From assembly GCA_030445275.1 (NCBI GenBank), contig JAUCSE010000082.1, positions 1 to 64,000 on the forward strand: a stretch of DNA of 64,000 nt, in the 5' to 3' direction. Of the stretch, positions 61,657-64,000 are shown piece by piece (position 1 is the stretch's first letter; every line of letters begins with the position of its first letter). Made by a program: the position numbers and the translations under genes. Origin of the DNA: Mucilaginibacter sp. Lineage in GTDB: Bacteria; Bacteroidota; Bacteroidia; Sphingobacteriales; Sphingobacteriaceae. The notes below the pieces were generated by a model that was not told the origin of the DNA, ran no database searches, and saw nothing but the letters and a program-made list of their open reading frames with translations.

Positions 61657-62064
61657 CTATTGAAACATTGCTGTTAAGGTATTAAACCATTCCTTATCAT
61701 GAGTATATATACCATTGAAATTAATAATAACGTATATGTATTGTGTTTCAAAAGATGACAGGCTATATCCAATCCTTAATGGCTGCCAAAACAAGCCAGC
61801 TCCCCGAACTGATACCATTGGGAACAAGTCATCAAAGCCCAGATAAACCTGGTTTACGGTACTCAGCGGGATGCTCAGGTCTTCATCATTATCGCTTTCA
61901 ATAATAATCTCGGTACTGGTTAAGGCAATGTAACCCTCATGATGGTGCAACGGAGGTGTAAATGAAGCCATCCCAGTCATTATTTTCCTTGTTTGGGATA
62001 CCTCTGCCAGTTCATGATCATAACTCCATTTAACAGTACCCTGCAGTAAAAAATTTTCGGCCAT
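61657..62064 (-). CDS. Hypothetical beta-rich protein
   Basis: This protein has 135 residues from the ATG at 62064, which opens MAENFLLQGTVKWSYDHEL. The sequence is beta-rich, with YIALTSTEIIIESDNDEDLSIPLSTVNQVYLGFDDL recalling a PH-like fold. It is 7 bp downstream of the 62072 gene and probably co-transcribed with it. Function is unknown. Confidence 0.65.
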   Translation of the reverse strand: MAENFLLQGTVKWSYDHELAEVSQTRKIMTGMASFTPPLHHHEGYIALTSTEIIIESDNDEDLSIPLSTVNQVYLGFDDLFPMVSVRGAGLFWQPLRIGYSLSSFETQYIYVIINFNGIYTHDKEWFNTLTAMFQ

Positions 62065-62071
62065 AGTTTGG

Positions 62072-62605
62072 TTATTTAATAGCAACAATTTTTGATTTGG
62101 TAACGATCTCTTCCTTTTCGAATACACTATATCTGATAGTTACATAGCCCTTTTTACCAGGGGCACGTTCTATAGGCTTTACATCGGCTTCCCACTGGTT
62201 ACAATGTGTTGGGAACGATGGCACCGCCACCTGCCAATGTTTATTTGTTAAGGTATAAACATGATAAGGAGCCCAGCAACTGGTAAACCAATCCGGTAAT
62301 ATACCAAATTCGTCTTTTCCGTCATCATTCAGATCGCCAAGATTGGTGATGGTTCCGCCAATAGCATTTTCAATACTTAACGGCTGTATATCTGGATTAG
62401 AGCAAACTATTTTTATGGTACATTTACCTACACAGTCCTCGCCTGAATCGTTGATCTTTGGCTTAACTATCCAAATGTATTCGGGTTTGCCATCACCATT
62501 AAAATCGCCTTTAACAGCATCTTTAGGTATAGGGGTAGTTTGTTTTACACTAATAAATTCCCATATAAAAAACAGGGTTAATAATAAGGTTTTTACGGCT
62601 TGCAT
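62072..62605 (-). CDS. Exported FG-GAP-like protein
   Basis: This 177-residue protein has a signal peptide (about 1-20), then a KGDFNGDGKPEYIWIV segment and a second NLGDLNDDGKDEFGILP. These are DxDxDG calcium-binding loops of the FG-GAP/VCBS type, usually found in propeller or adhesion proteins. Only two units fit this length, so it may be a truncated or minimal form. Function is unknown. Confidence 0.7.
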   Translation of the reverse strand: MQAVKTLLLTLFFIWEFISVKQTTPIPKDAVKGDFNGDGKPEYIWIVKPKINDSGEDCVGKCTIKIVCSNPDIQPLSIENAIGGTITNLGDLNDDGKDEFGILPDWFTSCWAPYHVYTLTNKHWQVAVPSFPTHCNQWEADVKPIERAPGKKGYVTIRYSVFEKEEIVTKSKIVAIK

Positions 62606-62668
62606 GTGATCATAATTACATGTTAAAAATAACGATCCCGGCTGATTTAAAAATTCTTTATTTTAATA

Positions 62669-62805
62669 CGTCATTGCTAGTGCCAGCGTGGCAATCCCCG
62701 ACATACAGAGTTGCCCTGCTAATTGGGGATTATTAATATTTTGTTTGTTTTTATTGGCATTAATGAGCTCCCTCCGGTCGGTTGTCTTCGTACCTCGCAA
62801 TGACG
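62669..62805. repeat. GTCATTG-family inverted repeat
   Basis: CGTCATTGC at left and GCAATGACG at right form the ends of a 137-bp element, with CGTACCTCGCAATGAC near the right end. The same right-end motif appears at 51840 (GTACCTCGTAATGAC). It lies in the 295-bp gap between the FG-GAP-like gene and carA. Confidence 0.6.
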
Positions 62806-62830
62806 CGTGGAGAAAATACCCAAAACAAAA

Positions 62831-62860
62831 AAGCCTTTCAAGTTTAAACTTGAAAGGCTT
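62831..62860 (-). terminator. Terminator of carA
   Basis: A perfect 30-bp palindrome with AAGCCTTTCAAGTTT arms is followed on the minus strand by a run of T. It lies 41 bp after the carA stop codon. Confidence 0.85.
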
Positions 62861-62901
62861 CTCATCATCTGCACATTTAAAATCTGCACATCTGCATATC
62901 T

Positions 62902-64000
62902 TTAAGACATTAGCTTGATAAAATCATCAAACAGATATCTTGAATCATGCGGACCAGGTGATGATTCCGGGTGATATTGTACGGAAAATGCTTTTTTGTC
63001 TTTTACACGAATACCTTCGATAGATTGATCATTCAGGTTCACGTGGGTGATCTCCACTTTATCAGAAGCACGAACAGCCTCAGGCACTACACCAAAACCA
63101 TGATTTTGTGAGGTTACCTCGCAGTGATTAATAATAATATTTTTAACCGGGTGGTTTAACCCGCGGTGACCGTTAAACATTTTTTTGGTTGGGATATCAT
63201 TTGCCAACGCCAGCAACTGGTGACCAAGGCATATCCCGAACATTGGTTTATCCGAAGCTAAAATAGATTTCACCGTTTCAATGGCATAAGGCATAGCCGA
63301 AGGATCGCCGGGGCCGTTTGATATAAAGTAACCGGTTGGTGCAAAATCTTTCTCCATTTCCTCAAAAGTGGTTTTTGCCGGGAAAACTTTGGCATACACG
63401 TCACGATCGTCAAAATTACGCAGGATGTTTTTCTTTACGCCAAGGTCAAGCACCGCTACACGGTAAGCAGCGTTCTCGTCACCAAAAGTATACGTTTCGG
63501 TAGTTGAAACCTTTGATGAAAGCTCCAGTCCATCCATAGATGGCACTTGTGCCAATTTAGCTTTTAGCTCTTCAATATCCAATATCTCTGAGGAGATGAT
63601 GGCATTCATGGCACCTTTATCGCGGATATGACGAACCAGCTGGCGGGTATCAATATCGGATATACCTACCAGGTTTTGTGCCTGGAAATAATCCTGGATC
63701 GACTCATTGGCCTGTTTGCGGCTATAGGCAATGTTATAGTTTTTACAAACCAAACCGGCAATTTGAATATTGCCCGATTCAACCTCATCAGTAGCGATGC
63801 CGTAATTACCGATATGGGCATTAGTGGCAACCATGATCTGGCCAAAGTATGATGGATCAGTAAAAATTTCCTGGTAGCCGGTCATTCCGGTGTTAAAACA
63901 AATCTCGCCGGTAGTAGTACCGATCTTCCCTGCAGCCTTACCGTAAAAAACGGTGCCGTCGTCAAGTAATAGTACAGCCGGTAATTTGGTGAAGTAGGTC
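62902..64000 (-). CDS. carA: Carbamoyl-phosphate synthase small subunit (5' end outside window)
   Basis: This glutaminase subunit supplies ammonia to carbamoyl phosphate synthesis for arginine and pyrimidines. The frame runs to the window edge. It begins inside LPAVLLLDDGTVFYGKAAG and continues through TGEICFNTGMTGYQEI, YGIATDEVESG, the class I glutamine amidotransferase motif MFGICLGHQLLAL with the catalytic Cys, and VQYHPESSPGPHDS with the catalytic His. The internal ATG at 63885 is not the true start: about 38 further codons read upstream in the window and the N-terminus is cut off. Confidence 0.96.
   Translation of the reverse strand, partial: TYFTKLPAVLLLDDGTVFYGKAAGKIGTTTGEICFNTGMTGYQEIFTDPSYFGQIMVATNAHIGNYGIATDEVESGNIQIAGLVCKNYNIAYSRKQANESIQDYFQAQNLVGISDIDTRQLVRHIRDKGAMNAIISSEILDIEELKAKLAQVPSMDGLELSSKVSTTETYTFGDENAAYRVAVLDLGVKKNILRNFDDRDVYAKVFPAKTTFEEMEKDFAPTGYFISNGPGDPSAMPYAIETVKSILASDKPMFGICLGHQLLALANDIPTKKMFNGHRGLNHPVKNIIINHCEVTSQNHGFGVVPEAVRASDKVEITHVNLNDQSIEGIRVKDKKAFSVQYHPESSPGPHDSRYLFDDFIKLMS

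Noticed and set aside
1..64000. CRISPR arrays, prophage or a defence island
   Set aside because: I saw no regularly spaced repeats, Cas proteins, phage structural genes or known defence genes. The repeats present are dispersed hairpins.

Overview
The window is chromosomal DNA from a Bacteroidota bacterium, most likely of the family Sphingobacteriaceae (Mucilaginibacter or Pedobacter type). The pointers are a type IX secretion C-terminal domain, several TonB-dependent receptors with carboxypeptidase-regulatory N-domains, FtsX/MacB-type permeases, lipoproteins, -7 boxes of the TAnnTTTG kind, and short hairpin repeats carrying GTCATT. The genus is an inference. No phage, integrase, CRISPR array or complete insertion sequence was seen.

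Layout. 1-4.2 kb: a terminator, a secreted NHL-repeat protein, a VOC protein and an esterase. 4.3-7.5 kb: an NAD salvage unit (NrtR-type Nudix regulator, PRPP synthetase paralogue, nicotinamide phosphoribosyltransferase) with two matching candidate operators. 7.6-14.7 kb: TonB receptor, beta-helix lipoprotein and beta-propeller phytase in one operon, with a TPR/LuxR-like regulator upstream. 15-23.1 kb: a trans-aconitate methyltransferase, then an oxalate/formate module: exported bicupin oxalate decarboxylase, divergent GntR/FadR regulator, FdhD, a small coupled protein, an FdhF/YdeP-type formate dehydrogenase and an oxalate:formate-type MFS carrier. 23.2-28.6 kb: a serine hydrolase, an unusual VIT-vWA-SusC plug-DUF2135 fusion, and a small P460-type cytochrome. 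28.7-36.9 kb: regulators (Crp/Fnr, AraC) beside small oxidoreductases, cupins and VOC proteins. 37.0-39.0 kb: an AraC/NTF2-like pair bracketed by two inverted copies of a MITE-like element.

39-49.7 kb: a serine hydrolase, EF-P, an FtsX permease, a LuxR-family regulator with a siderophore receptor, and a sulfatase lying between a tRNA-Asn gene and a tRNA-Asn-like fragment. 49.9-56.9 kb: a PfkB kinase, SDR and Crp/Fnr genes, a G+C-rich F420-reductase-like gene with a borrowed 5' end, an HxlR regulator, an HxlR pseudogene interrupted by a third MITE copy, and a lipoprotein. 57-61 kb: a divergent carotenoid cluster (crtI against crtB, an unknown, a CrtYcd-type lycopene cyclase and a cytochrome-b5-like protein). 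61-64 kb: small hypotheticals and the 3' part of carA.

The most notable findings are the self-contained oxalate-to-CO2 module with three matching regulator sites, the paired NAD operators, the inverted MITE pair, shared GTGAT-N4-ATCAC sites near two Crp/Fnr genes, and the plug-domain fusion.
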